From Hordeum vulgare subsp. vulgare (Eukaryota > Streptophyta > Magnoliopsida > Poales > Poaceae): 64,000 nucleotides of DNA. How positions within the stretch are numbered: position 1 is the stretch's first letter; each line of letters opens with the position of its first letter. A program made the translations under genes and the position numbers. Below are positions 24,432 to 35,727 of this stretch, piece by piece. A model generated the notes under the pieces. That model was not told where the DNA came from. It saw only the letters and a list, made by a program, of their open reading frames with translations, and did no database searches. Where the stretch lies: the NCBI RefSeq assembly GCF_904849725.1, contig NC_058520.1, positions 537,344,083 through 537,408,082 of the forward strand. The letters are read 5' to 3'.

Positions 24432-25842
24432 ATCACCACAGCATGGCAATAAAAAGAAATAGAAATATTGTATGCTTATCTTATGAGAAGTAATGACTTC
24501 ACACGAAAAGAGTATAAGTGATAAAGGTTGTTGGTAGTAAACAGACATAGTATTACTCACTTATGCAATCTAAGAAATATTATGATAGAGGAGAGAAGAC
24601 TCACATATAGATACACTATCTTGGACATCTTTTATGATTGTGAGACCTCACTAAATATTACTCCCCCCGTCCGGAAATATTTGTATTAGGAATGGATGTA
24701 TCTAGATGTATTTTAATTCTAGATACATCCATTTTTATACATTTGTGCAACAAGTAATTCCAAACAGAGGGAGTATATAATGATCAAGTGTTGATGTTGG
24801 ACATGGAAGACAACATAATGATTATGGTAGTTCACATTCACATAGAAGTTATATGGACATGGATCCTTTAACATGTGGTGCTTGCTTCAGATCTTTTGTA
24901 GCCCAAAAATTCTGCACTAAGTAGAGATACTACTTGTGCACCCATAACCCTGAAACCCAGTCTCTTGGCATGAGAGTCCACCATACCTACCTATGGATTG
25001 AGTAAGATCCTTCAAGTAAGTTGTCATCGGTGCATCAAAGCAATAAAAATTTCTACTAAACATGTATGATCTTTTATTGTAAGTGAAAATAAGCTTTGTA
25101 TGATCTTGTTATGGCAAAGACATAAAAGCGATGGACTGCATAATAAAGTTCGCTACCACGAGGGGTAATATAAAGTGACATTCCTTTGCATTAAGAGTTT
25201 GCACACCCAAAAACTTAAAAGTCCGTTACAACCTATGCTTCCCTCTACGAGTCTTTTATCTTCAGGAGTTCATTCCTATGTGAGAGTCAATAAAGTTTAT
25301 TCCTCTTCCTACCTAATAACTCTATAGTGGCAAGCACCATGTGTTGAAGAAAGATTCAGACTTATATATCCAAATGGATATAGATGATCATGATTTATTA
25401 TTGTTGACATTATCCTTGAGGTAAATAAGTGGGGTGACAAATCATTTGAGCCCTTATCTTTCTGTGTGTCCTATGGTAACATGAGCTCCAAAAATATGTA
25501 TTGAGAGTGAGCAATCATAGAAGATTAAATGATATTTGAGTATGTGAACTTGCTAAAAAGAAAGCTCTTATATAGAATCTTCTCCGAAATATGATGAATT
25601 ATGATTGTCCCAATAAGTGAGAACATAGTTTGTTGATTGTCAATAAAATTTATGCTTCTTACTCAAATAGTTGTGAATGGATAGTTACTTTATTATGAGG
25701 ACCTATATGATAAAATACTTGCTCCTATGCTAAAATTCATGATGCTCTCATGTTCGTATTTTGTTTGTATCCACACCTCTCTCTCTAATTATGTGGTCAT
25801 CATTTTCGCTTTAGGACAAGCGAGGTCTAAGCTTGGGGAAGT
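24432..25842 (+). other. Untranslated 3' region of outer element, right piece, with PPT
   Basis: Collinear (inverted) with 14741-16200. A MITE sits at 24661-24773. The piece ends with stem-loop TCGCTTTAGGACAAGCGA (25807-25824) and PPT AAGCTTGGGGAAGT immediately before the LTR. No gene. Confidence 0.8.
24661..24773. mobile_element. Stowaway-type MITE, 113 bp
   Basis: Ends CTCCCCCCGTCCGGAAATA and ...CCAAACAGAGGGAG with TA on both sides (24659-24660, 24774-24775). Terminal inverted repeats and the TA duplication fit Tc1/Mariner-derived Stowaway elements. Confidence 0.9.
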
Positions 25843-27357
25843 TGATACAAACATTTTGCATCATGAATTGTTATTGATATTTGTGTTATTCTTGTCCATT
25901 ATTCCCTATTATCATACAATTCTTATGTTATTTCTGTTTGAATATGCAAGGTACATCACTAAGAGGGAAGAATCTGGAAACTGGAATTTTGGACCGGGAA
26001 ACCGAGGGAGAAAAGGCGGAAAAAATCAAGTTGCTCCAAATGACCTGAAATTTTACGGAGATTTTTTCTAAAATATGTGAGAATTATTGGGCCAGAAATA
26101 AACCAGAGGGGGCCACCTGCTTTCCACATGGCAAAAGGGTGCGCCTACCCCCTCGGCGTGCCCTGATGCCTTGTTGGCCCCCTGCTGGCTCTTTGACGAC
26201 CATCTTCTCCTATATGGCATGTTTTGACCTAGAAAAAATCATATGTTATCTTTAGGGATGAAGAGCCGCCTGTCTAGTGGCGGAAACCTGGGCAGAAGCC
26301 CTTTTTTATCTTTGATAGATAGGTTCTGCCGAGGAAACTTCCCTCCGGGAGGAGGAAATCGAAGCCATCGTCATCACCACCGCTTCCTCCTTCGTGGGAG
26401 GATCAATCTTCATCAGCAACCTCACCAGCACCATCTCACCTCTAGCCCTAGTTCATCTCTTGTTATTCAATCTCTATCTCAAAACCTGAGATTGGTACCT
26501 CTGGGTTACTAGTTGTGTTGATTACATCATGTAGTTGATGCTTGTTGGATTACTTGGTGGAAGATATTATGTCCAGATCCTTAATTATTATTATTACTCC
26601 TCTGATATTGAACATGTTGATGAGGTGTGAGTAGTAAGTATTGTTCCTGAGGACATGGGAGAAGTCTTGTTATAAGTAATCATATAAAGTTGGTATTCGT
26701 TCGATATTCTGATGATATGTATGTTGTTATTTCTCTTAGTAGTGTCATGTGAATATCCACTACATGACACTTCACATATTATGGGCCTAAGGGAAGTCAT
26801 TATGGAGTAACAAGTAGATGATGGGTTGCGAGAGTGACAGAAGCTTAAACCCTAGTTTATGCGTTGCTTCATGAGGGACTGATTTGGATCCTCACGTTTA
26901 ATGCTATGGTTATATTTATCTTAATTCGTCTTTCGTAGTTGCGGATGCTTGCGAGAGAGGGTAATCATAAGTGGGTTGTTTGTTCTAGTACCTTAGCACC
27001 GGTCCACCCACATATCAAATTATCAAAGTAGCGAACGTGAATCAACTCAATATGATGAACATGACTAGATAGAAATTCACATGTGTCCTCGGGACCGCTT
27101 GCTTTATATAAGAGTACATTCAGGCCTGTCCTTTGCTATAAAAAGGATTGCGCTACCTTGCTGGACCTTTATTACTTTTGTTACTTGTCACTTGTTATGA
27201 ATTATATTTCTACAAAAATATCTATCACTCTTACTCACATCACTTGCAGAGAATACCTTGCCGAAATTTCTTATCATTTCCTTCTGCCCCTCGTTGGGTT
27301 CGACACTCTTACTTATCGAAAGGACTACGATTGATCCCCTATACTTGTGGGTCATCA
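25843..27357 (+). repeat. 3' LTR of outer Athila-type element
   Basis: 1515 bp, TGATACAAAC...GGGTCATCA. The ends match the inverted Sabrina-like LTRs, the centre diverges. A hairpin at 26107-26181 pairs GGGGGCCA with TGGCCCCC and AGGGTGCGCC with GGCGTGCCCT (two G-T wobbles). Right flank GAAAG; the left TSD is outside the window. Confidence 0.9.
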
Positions 27358-28607
27358 GAAAGCAAGCTTAAAGAGGTCGACAATGGCGGGAAAACTTGCT
27401 TAGATGCATTAGGACCATTGGAGAAGAAGACCCCCTTAAAACCATTGGGGAATAAGATCCCCTTAAATAGGCCCCCATGAATCCAGCCGTTACGCTCTAG
27501 AAAAACACACGAGCGGTACAACCGCTCCACGCAGGAAAACCATGGTTGCTGCGGCACGAGCGGTATAACCATTGCAATGTGTGGTTGTACTAGTTATCTA
27601 AGCAATAACTGAAACAACCACACAACCACCAATTAGTATCGCACCCCCAAAATAGGTTGGAATCACACTCGAGTGGTAGTTAGGGTGGTACAAGTGCCGA
27701 TACAACCGCCCCTCATCTCACAGGAGTGGATGCATGTTCAATTGCGGTACTACCGCTTTGTACAATGGTTGTACCAGTTATTATAAAAATAACTGGAACA
27801 ACCGGCCATCCATCATTGTGTTCCACTACCCAAACCTGAGAGGAAACCCCCTCGGTCTGTTGTTGGTCCGGTGCTAAGCCCGGTAGTATCGTCCAAACTT
27901 GGAGCAGTACAACCGAACTAACACGCGGTACAACCGCTGGGAAAAGACCACGGAAATAGGTAAAACCAAAATGACCATACTTCTGCAAGTGAACCCTGAT
28001 TACGACGATGTCAAGCTTCATAGAAAGCTAAAAAATGGTAATATGCCAATAATATAGAAGTGTGAAACCTCCATAAGTGAAGAACCTACAAAGACTCCAA
28101 CATCGAAAACATAATAGAAGATGCATAAGAAATCTGTTTTCGTTAAACTTGAGCTTGTCTTGAAGATAACCATAAGCTCCAAAACTTCACACAGAAAAAG
28201 CCAAATAATAACCAAGAAATATGATGCCAAGTATGGAAAGTTTTGACCTCTCTACGAACGCACGATCATGTTACTCACTCGAGAGCCCTCTTGATAGTAC
28301 GACTATCGATCCTATAACCCGGTGCTGTCAATCCTACAGCCCGACCTCCGAACTAATACCAAGTTGGACCACCTTTCTTGATTGCGCTGACTCGATGAAG
28401 ACTAGTGAATTTCTCTTGCGTAGTCCACTATGGGTGAGCCTCTCTTTGACACATCTTCACATGTCCATTATCGCCAGAATGGACGGCAAGATTCAAGCAT
28501 GTGATCTCTTCGTGATGCTCCACTTGAACTTGCATAACTCAACCTTGATGACGACCACCACTTGATGTCATCCTCCATGACTTATATGAGATCTTCCTTG
28601 ATGCAAG
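27358..28607. repeat. Unclassified old repeat, left piece
   Basis: No coding sequence recognised. Contains copies of a near-palindrome GCGGTA(C/T)(A/T)ACCGC near 27513, 27743 and 27924. Contiguous with 37555 onward before the Copia insertion. Looks like part of a degraded LTR-type repeat, but I cannot name it. Confidence 0.4.
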
Positions 28608-30437
28608 TGTTGGAATTATGCCCTAGAGGCAATAATAAATATAGTTATTATTATAATTTCTGTATCAAGATAATCGTTTATTATCCATGCTATAATTGTA
28701 TTGAATGAAGACTCATTTACATGTGTGGATACATAGACAAAACACTGTCCCTAGCAAGCCTCTAGTTGGCTAGCCAGTTGATCAACGATAGTCAGTGTCT
28801 TCTGATTATGAACAAGGTGTTGTTGCTTGATAAATGGATCACGTCATTAGGAGAATCACGTGATGGACTAGACCCAGACTAATAGACGTAGCATGTTGAT
28901 CGTGTCATTTTATTGCTACTGTTTTCTGTGTGTCAAGTATTTATTCCTATGACCATGAGATCATATAACTTACTAACACCGGAGGAATACTTTGTGTGTA
29001 TCAAACGTTGCAACGTAACTGGGTGACTATAAAGATACTCTACAGGTATCTCCGAAGGTGTTCGTTAAGTTAGTATGGATCGAGACTGCGATTTGTCACT
29101 CCGTGTAACGGAGAGGTATCTCGGGGCCCACTCGGTAATACAACATCACACATAAGCCTTGCAAGCAATGTGACTTAATGTAAGTTGCGAGATCTTGTAT
29201 TACAGAACGAGTAAAGAGACTTGCCGGTAAACGAGATTGAAATAGGTATACGGATACTGACGATCGAATCTCGGGCAAGTAACATACCGAAGGACAAAGG
29301 GAATGACATACGGGATTATATGAATCCTTGACACTGAGGTTCAAACGATAAGATCTTCGTAGAATATGTAGGATCCAATATGGGCATCCAGGTCCCGCTA
29401 TTGGATATTGACCGAGGAGTCTCTCGGGTCATGTCTACATACTTCTCGAACCCGTAGGGTCTGCACACTTAAGTTTCGACGTTATTTTATGCGTATTTGA
29501 GTTATATATGGTTGGTTACTGAATGTTGTTCGGAGTCCCGGATGAGATCACAGACGTCACGAGGGTTTCCGGAATGGTCCGGAAACGAAGATTGATATAT
29601 AGGATGACCTCATTTGATTACCGGAAGGTTTTCAGAGTTACCGGGAATGTACGGGGAATGACGAATGGGTTCTAGGAGTTCACCGGGGGGGGAGGGGGCA
29701 ACCCACCCCGGGGAAGCCCATAGGCATTGGGGGTGGCGCACCAGCCCTTAGTGGGCTGGTGTGACAGCCCAAGAAGGCCATATGCGCATTGGGAAGAAAA
29801 TGAAAGAGGAAAGGAAAAAAAAGAAGGAGGTGGGAAAGGGAAGAAGGACTCCACCTTCCAAACCAAGTAGAATTCGGTTTGGGAGGGGGAGGCCTTCCCC
29901 CTTGGCTCGGCCGACCCCCTTGGGAGTCCTTGGACCCCAAGGCAGGTCTCCCCCCTCCTCCTCCTATATATAGTGGGGTTTTAGGGCTGATTTGACACAA
30001 CTTTGCCACGGCAGCCCGACCACATATCTCCACGGTTTCACCTCTAGATCGCGTTTCTGCGGAGCTCGGGCGGAGCCCTGCTGAGACAAGATCATCACCA
30101 ACCTCCGGAGCGCCATCACGCTGCCGGAGAACTCTTCTACCTCTCCGTCTCTCTTGCTGGATCAAGAAGGCCGAGATCATCGTCGAGCTGTACGTGTGCT
30201 GAACGCGGAGGTGCCGTCCGTTCGGCACTAGATCGTGGGACTGTTCGCGGGATAGTTCGCGGGGCGGATCGAGGGACGTGAAGACGTGCCACTACATCAA
30301 CCGCGTTCACTAACGCTTCTGCTGTACGATCTACAAGGGTACGTATATCACTCATCCCCTCTCGTAGATGGACATCACCATGATAGCTCTTCGTGCGCGT
30401 AGGAAAATTTTTGTTTCCCATGCGACGTTTCTCAACA
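28608..30437 (+). repeat. 5' LTR of BARE-1/Angela-like element
   Basis: 1830 bp. TATA box CTATATATAG at 29964-29973. The U3-R region has CCTCCTCC tracts just upstream. Confidence 0.96.
29964..29973 (+). promoter_or_regulatory. TATA box of BARE-1/Angela-like LTR
   Basis: CTATATATAG after a CT-rich tract; the same site in the 3' LTR is 37076-37085. Expected to drive the genomic RNA. Confidence 0.75.
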
Positions 30438-30438
30438 G

Positions 30439-30452
30439 TGGCATCATGAGCT
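30439..30452 (+). other. Primer-binding site, initiator tRNA-Met type
   Basis: TGGCATCATGAGCT one base after the LTR, near the Copia consensus TGGTATCAGAGC. Confidence 0.75.
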
Positions 30453-31694
30453 AGGTTCATGCGTAGATGTCTTCTCGAGTAGAACACAAAAGTTTTTGTG
30501 GGCGGTGATGTGCATTTTGCTGCCCTCCTTAGTTTTTTCTTGATTCCGCGGTATTGTTGGATCGAAGCGGCTCGGACCGACATTACTCGTACACTTACGA
30601 GAGACTGGTTTCATCGCTACGAGTAACTCCGTTGCTCAAAGATGACCGGCGAGTGTCGGTTTCTCCAACTTTAGTTGAATCGGATTTGACCGAGGAGGTC
30701 CTTGGATGAGGTTAAATAGCAATTCATATATCTCCGTTGTGGTGTTTGCGTAAGTAAGATGCGATCCTACTAGATACCCATGGTCACCACGTAAAACATG
30801 CAACAACAAAATTAGAGGACGTCTAACTTGTTTTTGCAGGGTATGCTTGTGATGTGATATGGCCAACGATGTGATGTAATATATTGGATGTATGAGATGA
30901 TCATGTTGTAATAGATAATATCGACTTGCACGTCGATGGTACGGCAACCGGCAGGAGCCATAGGGTTGTCTTTATAACTAACGTTTGTGCTTGCAGATGC
31001 GTTTACTATTTTGCTAGGATGTAGCTTTAGTAGTAATAGCATGAGTAGCACGACAACCCCGATGGCGACACGTTGATGGAGATCATGGTGTGGCGCCGGT
31101 GACAAGAAGATCGTGCCAGTGCTTTGATGATGGAGATCAAGAGGCACGTGATGATGGCCATATCATGTCACTTATGAATTGCATGTGATGTTAATCCTTT
31201 TATGCACCTTATTTTGCTTAGAACGACGGTAGCATTATGAGGTGATCTCTCACTAAAAATTTCAAGACGAAATTGTGTTCTCCCCGACTGTGCACCGTTG
31301 CTACAGTTCGTCGTTTCGAGACACCACGTGATGATCGGGTGTGATAGACTCAACGTTCACATACAACGGGTGCAAAACAGTTGCGCACGCGGAACACTCG
31401 GGTTAAGCTTGACGAGCCTAGCATGTGCAGACATGGCCTCGGAACACATGAGACCGAAAGGTCGATCATGAATCATATAGATGATATGATTAGCATAGGG
31501 ATGCTTACCACTGAAACTATACTCAACTCACGTGATGATCGGACTTGAGCTAGTGTAAGTGGATCATGAACCACTCAAATGACTAGAGAGATGTACTTTT
31601 TGAGTGGGAGTTTAGCGAATAATTTGATTAAGTTAAACTCTAATTATCTTGAACATAGTCTAAGTCCACTTTGAATATATTTGTGTTGTAGATC
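30453..31694 (+). other. Untranslated leader of BARE-1/Angela-like element
   Basis: About 1.25 kb without a supported ORF, collinear with the leader of the older copy. The long leader is typical of BARE-1 and should hold dimerisation and packaging signals. Confidence 0.75.
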
Positions 31695-32474
31695 ATGGCT
31701 CACGCTATAGTCATCCTGAATTTTAATACGTTCCTAGAGAAAGCTAAGTTGAAAGATGATGGAAGCAACTTTGTAGACTGGGCTCGTAATCTTAAGCTAA
31801 CCTTACAAGCTGGGAAGAAGGATTATGTCCTTAATGCTGCGCTAGGAGATGAACCACCCGCTACGGCTGATCAGGATGTTAAGAACGCTTGGTTAGCATG
31901 TAAGGAGGACTACTCAATAGTTCAATGTGCAGTCTTGTATGGCTTAGAACCGGGACTTCAACGTCGCTTTGAGCGTCATGGAGCATTTGAGATGTTCCAG
32001 GAGTTGAAGTTTATCTTTCAGAAGATAGTCCGGATCGAGAGGTATGAGACCTCCGATAAATTCTATGCTTGCAAGATGGAGGAGAACTCGTCTGTCAGTG
32101 AACATGTGCTCAAAATGTCTGGGTACTCAAACCGTCTAGCTGAGCTGGGGATTGAACTCCCGCAAGAAGCTATCACTGACAGAATTCTTCAATCACTGCC
32201 GCCAAGCTATAAAGGCTTTGTGTTGAACTACAACATGCAAGGGATGAACAAGTCTCCCGGCGAGTTATTTGCGATGCTAAAAGTCGCAGAGTCTGAACTT
32301 CGTAAAGAGCATCAAGTGTTGATGGTGAATAAGACCACTGGTTTCAAGAGAAACGGCAAAGGAAAGAAGGGTAAATTGAAGAAGAGCGGCAAGCCTGTTG
32401 CCAATCCGACGAAGAAACCCAAAGCTGGACCTAAGCCTGAAACAGAGTGTTACTATTGCAAGGGTATGGGTTAA
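31695..32474 (+). CDS. Copia Gag, ends at a stop inside the zinc knuckle
   Basis: 259 residues from ATG 31695 (MAHAIVILNFNTFLEKAKL). This is the UBN2-type gag domain of BARE-1/Angela: NFVDWARNLKLTL, QRRFERHGAFEMFQELKF and ILQSLPPSYKGFVLNY are conserved, followed by a Lys-rich basic tail. The CCHC knuckle reads CYYCKGMG, then TAA (32472-32474) where the zinc-binding His should be; the same frame continues WKRNCPKYL. In the family gag and pol are one ORF, so this stop would truncate Gag and prevent Pol translation. The capsid part itself looks intact and could still assemble. Confidence 0.9.
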   Translation: MAHAIVILNFNTFLEKAKLKDDGSNFVDWARNLKLTLQAGKKDYVLNAALGDEPPATADQDVKNAWLACKEDYSIVQCAVLYGLEPGLQRRFERHGAFEMFQELKFIFQKIVRIERYETSDKFYACKMEENSSVSEHVLKMSGYSNRLAELGIELPQEAITDRILQSLPPSYKGFVLNYNMQGMNKSPGELFAMLKVAESELRKEHQVLMVNKTTGFKRNGKGKKGKLKKSGKPVANPTKKPKAGPKPETECYYCKGMG

Positions 32475-35400
32475 TGGAAGCGCAATTGCCCCAAGTATCT
32501 GGCTGATAAGAAGGCGGCCAAAGAAAAATCAGGTATATTTGATATACATGTTATTGATGTATACTTAACCAGCTCTCGTAGTAGTGCCTGGGTATTCGAT
32601 ACCGGTTCTGTTGCTCATATTTGCAACTCGAAACAGGAACTGCGGAATAGACGAAGGCTGGCGAAAGATGAAGTGACGATGAGCGTGGGAAATGGTTCCA
32701 AGGTTGATGCAATCGCCGTCGGCACAGTCTCACTTCAGTTACCGTCAGGATTAGTTATGAACTTAAATCATTGTTATTTAGTGCCTGCGTTGAGCATGAA
32801 CATTATATCTGGATCTTGTTTATTGCGAGACGGTTACTCGTTTAAGTCAGAGAATAATGGTTGTTCTATTTCTATGAGTAACATCTTTTATGGTCATGCA
32901 CCCAATGTGAGAGGATTGTTCATATTGAATCTTGATAGTGACACACACGTACATAACATTGAGACCAAAAGAGTTAGAGTTAACAATGATAGCGCCATAT
33001 TTTTGTGGCACTGCCACTTAGGTCATATTGGTGTAAAGCGCATGAAGAAACTCCATGCCGATGGACTTTTGGAGTCACTTGACTTTGATTCACTTGACAC
33101 ATGCGAACCATGCCTCATGGGCAAGATGACTAAAACTCCGTTCTCCGGAACAATGGAGCGTGCAAGTGACTTGTTGGAAATCATACATACCGATGTGTGT
33201 GGTTCGATGAGCGTAGAGGCACGCGGCGGATATCATTATTTTCTCACCTTCACCGACGATTTGAGTAGATATGGTTATATCTACTTAATGAAGCACAAGT
33301 CTGAAACATTTGAAAAGTTCAAGCAATTTCAGAGTGAAGTTGAAAATCATCGTAACAAGAAGATCAAGTTCCTACGGTCTGATCGTGGGGGTGAATATCT
33401 GAGTTTCGAGTTTGGTGCTCACTTAAGACAATGTGGAATTGTTTCACAGTTAACACCGCCTGGAACACCATAGCGTAATGGTGTGTCCGAACGTCGTAAT
33501 CGTACTTTATTAGAGATGGTGCGATCTATGATGTCTCTTACCGATTTGCCATTATCATTTTGGGGTTGTGCATTAGAAACAACTGCATTCACTTTAAATA
33601 GGGCACCATCAAAATCCGTTGAGACGACACCATACGAACTGTGGTATGGCAAAAGGCCAAAGTTGTCGTTTCTTAAAGTTGGGGGATGTGATGCTTATGT
33701 CAAAAAGCTTCAGCCTGAAAAGCTGGAACCCAAAGCGGAAAAGTGCATCTTCATAGGTTACCCAAAAGAGACAGTTGGGTACACCTTCTATCTCAAATCC
33801 GAAGGCAAAGTGTTTGTTGCTAAAAACGGAGCTTTTCTTGAGAAGGAGTTTCTCTCGAGAGATTTGAGTGGGAGGAAGATAGAACTTGACGAGGTTGTCG
33901 AACCTCTCATCCCTCTGGATGGTGGCGCAGGGCAAGGGGAAACCTCTGTCGTTGCTATGCCGGTTGAGGAGGAAGTTAATGATGATGATCATGAAACTCC
34001 AGTTCAAGTCTCTGTCGAACCACGCAGGTCGACGAGACCACGTGCTGCTCCAGAGTGGTACGGTAATCCCGTCTTATCGATCATGTTGTTAGACAACAAC
34101 GAACCTGCAAATTATGAAGAAGCAATGGTGGGCCCAGATTCCAACAAATGGCTAGAAGCCATGAAATCCGAGATAGGATCCATGTATGAGAACAAAGTGT
34201 GGACTTTGGAGGTACTACCTGAGGGCCGCAAGGCTATTCAGAACAAATGGATCTTTAAGAGGAAGACGGACGCTGACGGCAATGTGACCGTTTATAAAGC
34301 TCGACTTGTGGCAAAGGGTTTTTCACAAGTTCAAGGAGTTGACTACGATGAGACATTCTCACCCGTAGCGATGCTTAAGTCCGTCAGAATCATGTTAGCA
34401 ATAGCTGCATTTTTAGATTATGAAATCTGGCAGATGGATGTCAAAACGGCGTTCCTTAACGGTTTCCTTAAGGAAGAGTTGTATATGATGCAACCCGAAG
34501 GTTTTGTCGATCCTAAGAATGCTAACAAGGTGTGCAAGCTCCAGCGATCCATTTATGGACTGGTGCAAGCATCTCGGAGTTGGAACAAACGCTTTGATGA
34601 GGTGATCAAAGCATTTGGGTTTATACAAGTGGTTGGAGAATCTTGTATTTACAAGAAAGTGAGTGGGCACTCTGTGGCGTTTCTAATATTATATGTGGAT
34701 GACATATTGCTGATTGGAAACAACGTAGAGTTTTGGAGAGCATAAAGGATTACTTGAATAAAAAGTTTCTCTATGAAGGACCTAGGAGAAGCTGCTTACA
34801 TTCTGGGCATTAAGATCTACAGGGATAGATCAAAACGCCTGATAGGACTTTCACAAAGCACATACCTTGATAAAGTTTTGAAGAGGTTCAAAATGGAATA
34901 GTCCAAGAAAGGGTTCTTGCCAGTTTTACAAGGTACGAGATTGAGTAAGACTCAGTGCCCAGCAACTGATGAAGATAGAGAGCATATGCGCTCCGTCCCC
35001 TATGCTTCAGCCATAGGTTCTATCATGTATGCAATGCTGTGCACTAGACCGGATGTTAGCCTGGCCATAAGTATGGCAGGTAGGTTCCAGAGTAATCCAG
35101 GAGTGGATCGCTGGACGGCGGTCAAGAATATCCTGAAGTACCTGAAAAGGACTAAGGAGATGTTTCTCGTGTATGGAGGTGACGAAGAGCTCGCCGTAAA
35201 AGGTTACGTCGATGCAAGCTTTGACACAGATCCGGACGACTCTAAGTCGCAAACCGGATACGTATTTATTCTTAATGGGGGTGCGGTAAGCTGGTGCAGT
35301 TCCAAGCAGAGCGTCGTAGCAGATTCTACATGTGAAGCGGAATACATGGCTGCATCGGAGGCAGCTAAGGAGGGTGTCTGGATGAAGCAATTCATGACGG

Positions 35401-35675
35401 ATCTTGGAGTGGTGCCAAGCGCACTGAATCCAATAACCTTGTTCTGTGACAACACGAGTGCCATTGCCCTAGCAAAGGAACCACAGTTTCACAAGAAGTC
35501 CAGACACATCAAATGACGCTTCAACCTCATCCGCGACTACGTCGAAGGGGAGGACGTAAATATATGCAAAGTGCACATGGATCTGAATGTAGCAGACCCG
35601 CTGACTAAACCTCTTCCACGGGCAAAGCATGATCAACACCAAAACTGTATGGGTGTTAGATTTATTACAATGTAA
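32475..35675 (+). pseudogene. Copia pol: protease, integrase, reverse transcriptase, RNase H
   Basis: Same frame as gag. Protease VFDTGSVAHIC (near 32590); integrase HHCC (LWHCHLGHIG...CEPC, 33004-33112) and catalytic TDVCG, SDRGGEY and Glu in SERRNRTLLE; RT with WQMDVKTAFLNG and YVDDILLIGN (near 34695); RNase H with DASFDTDPDDS, EAEYMAAS and LFCDNTSAI. Lesions: TAG 33471-33473 (Gln expected), a one-base loss near 34735 with a one-base gain near 34762 that restores the frame, TAG 34899-34901, and TGA 35514-35516 (Arg expected). Ends TAA 35673-35675. It would copy and integrate the element if intact. Confidence 0.93.
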
Positions 35676-35715
35676 TTCGCATGATGATGTGAGGGCTAGA
35701 TTATTGACTCTAGTG

Positions 35716-35727
35716 CAACTGGGAGAC
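35716..35727 (+). other. Polypurine tract of BARE-1/Angela-like element
   Basis: CAACTGGGAGAC abuts the 3' LTR; start site for plus-strand synthesis. Confidence 0.8.

Larger units (their letters stand above)
1..27357 (+). mobile_element. Outer Athila-type (WHAM/Sabrina-like) Ty3/gypsy element, 3' half, split by nested insertions
   Basis: Integrase remains (1-984), a third small ORF (1322-1791), an untranslated 3' region and a 3' LTR (25843-27357) lie in the order expected for one plus-strand element. They are interrupted between 2084 and 24427 by a complete Copia element. The spacing from third-ORF stop to LTR, summed over both pieces, is about 1.7 kb, close to the about 1.5 kb in the intact relative at 13222-23382. 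The third ORF and LTR centre differ from that relative, so this is a sister subfamily. The 5' half lies outside the window. Element class is clear from the integrase; the family name is a recollection. Confidence 0.85.

Noticed and set aside
29672..30583. Minus-strand frames of 148-182 codons, repeated at 36723-37629
   Set aside because: Antisense to LTR sequence. Pro/Arg-rich composition follows from GC content, and the two LTRs do not keep the frames equally.
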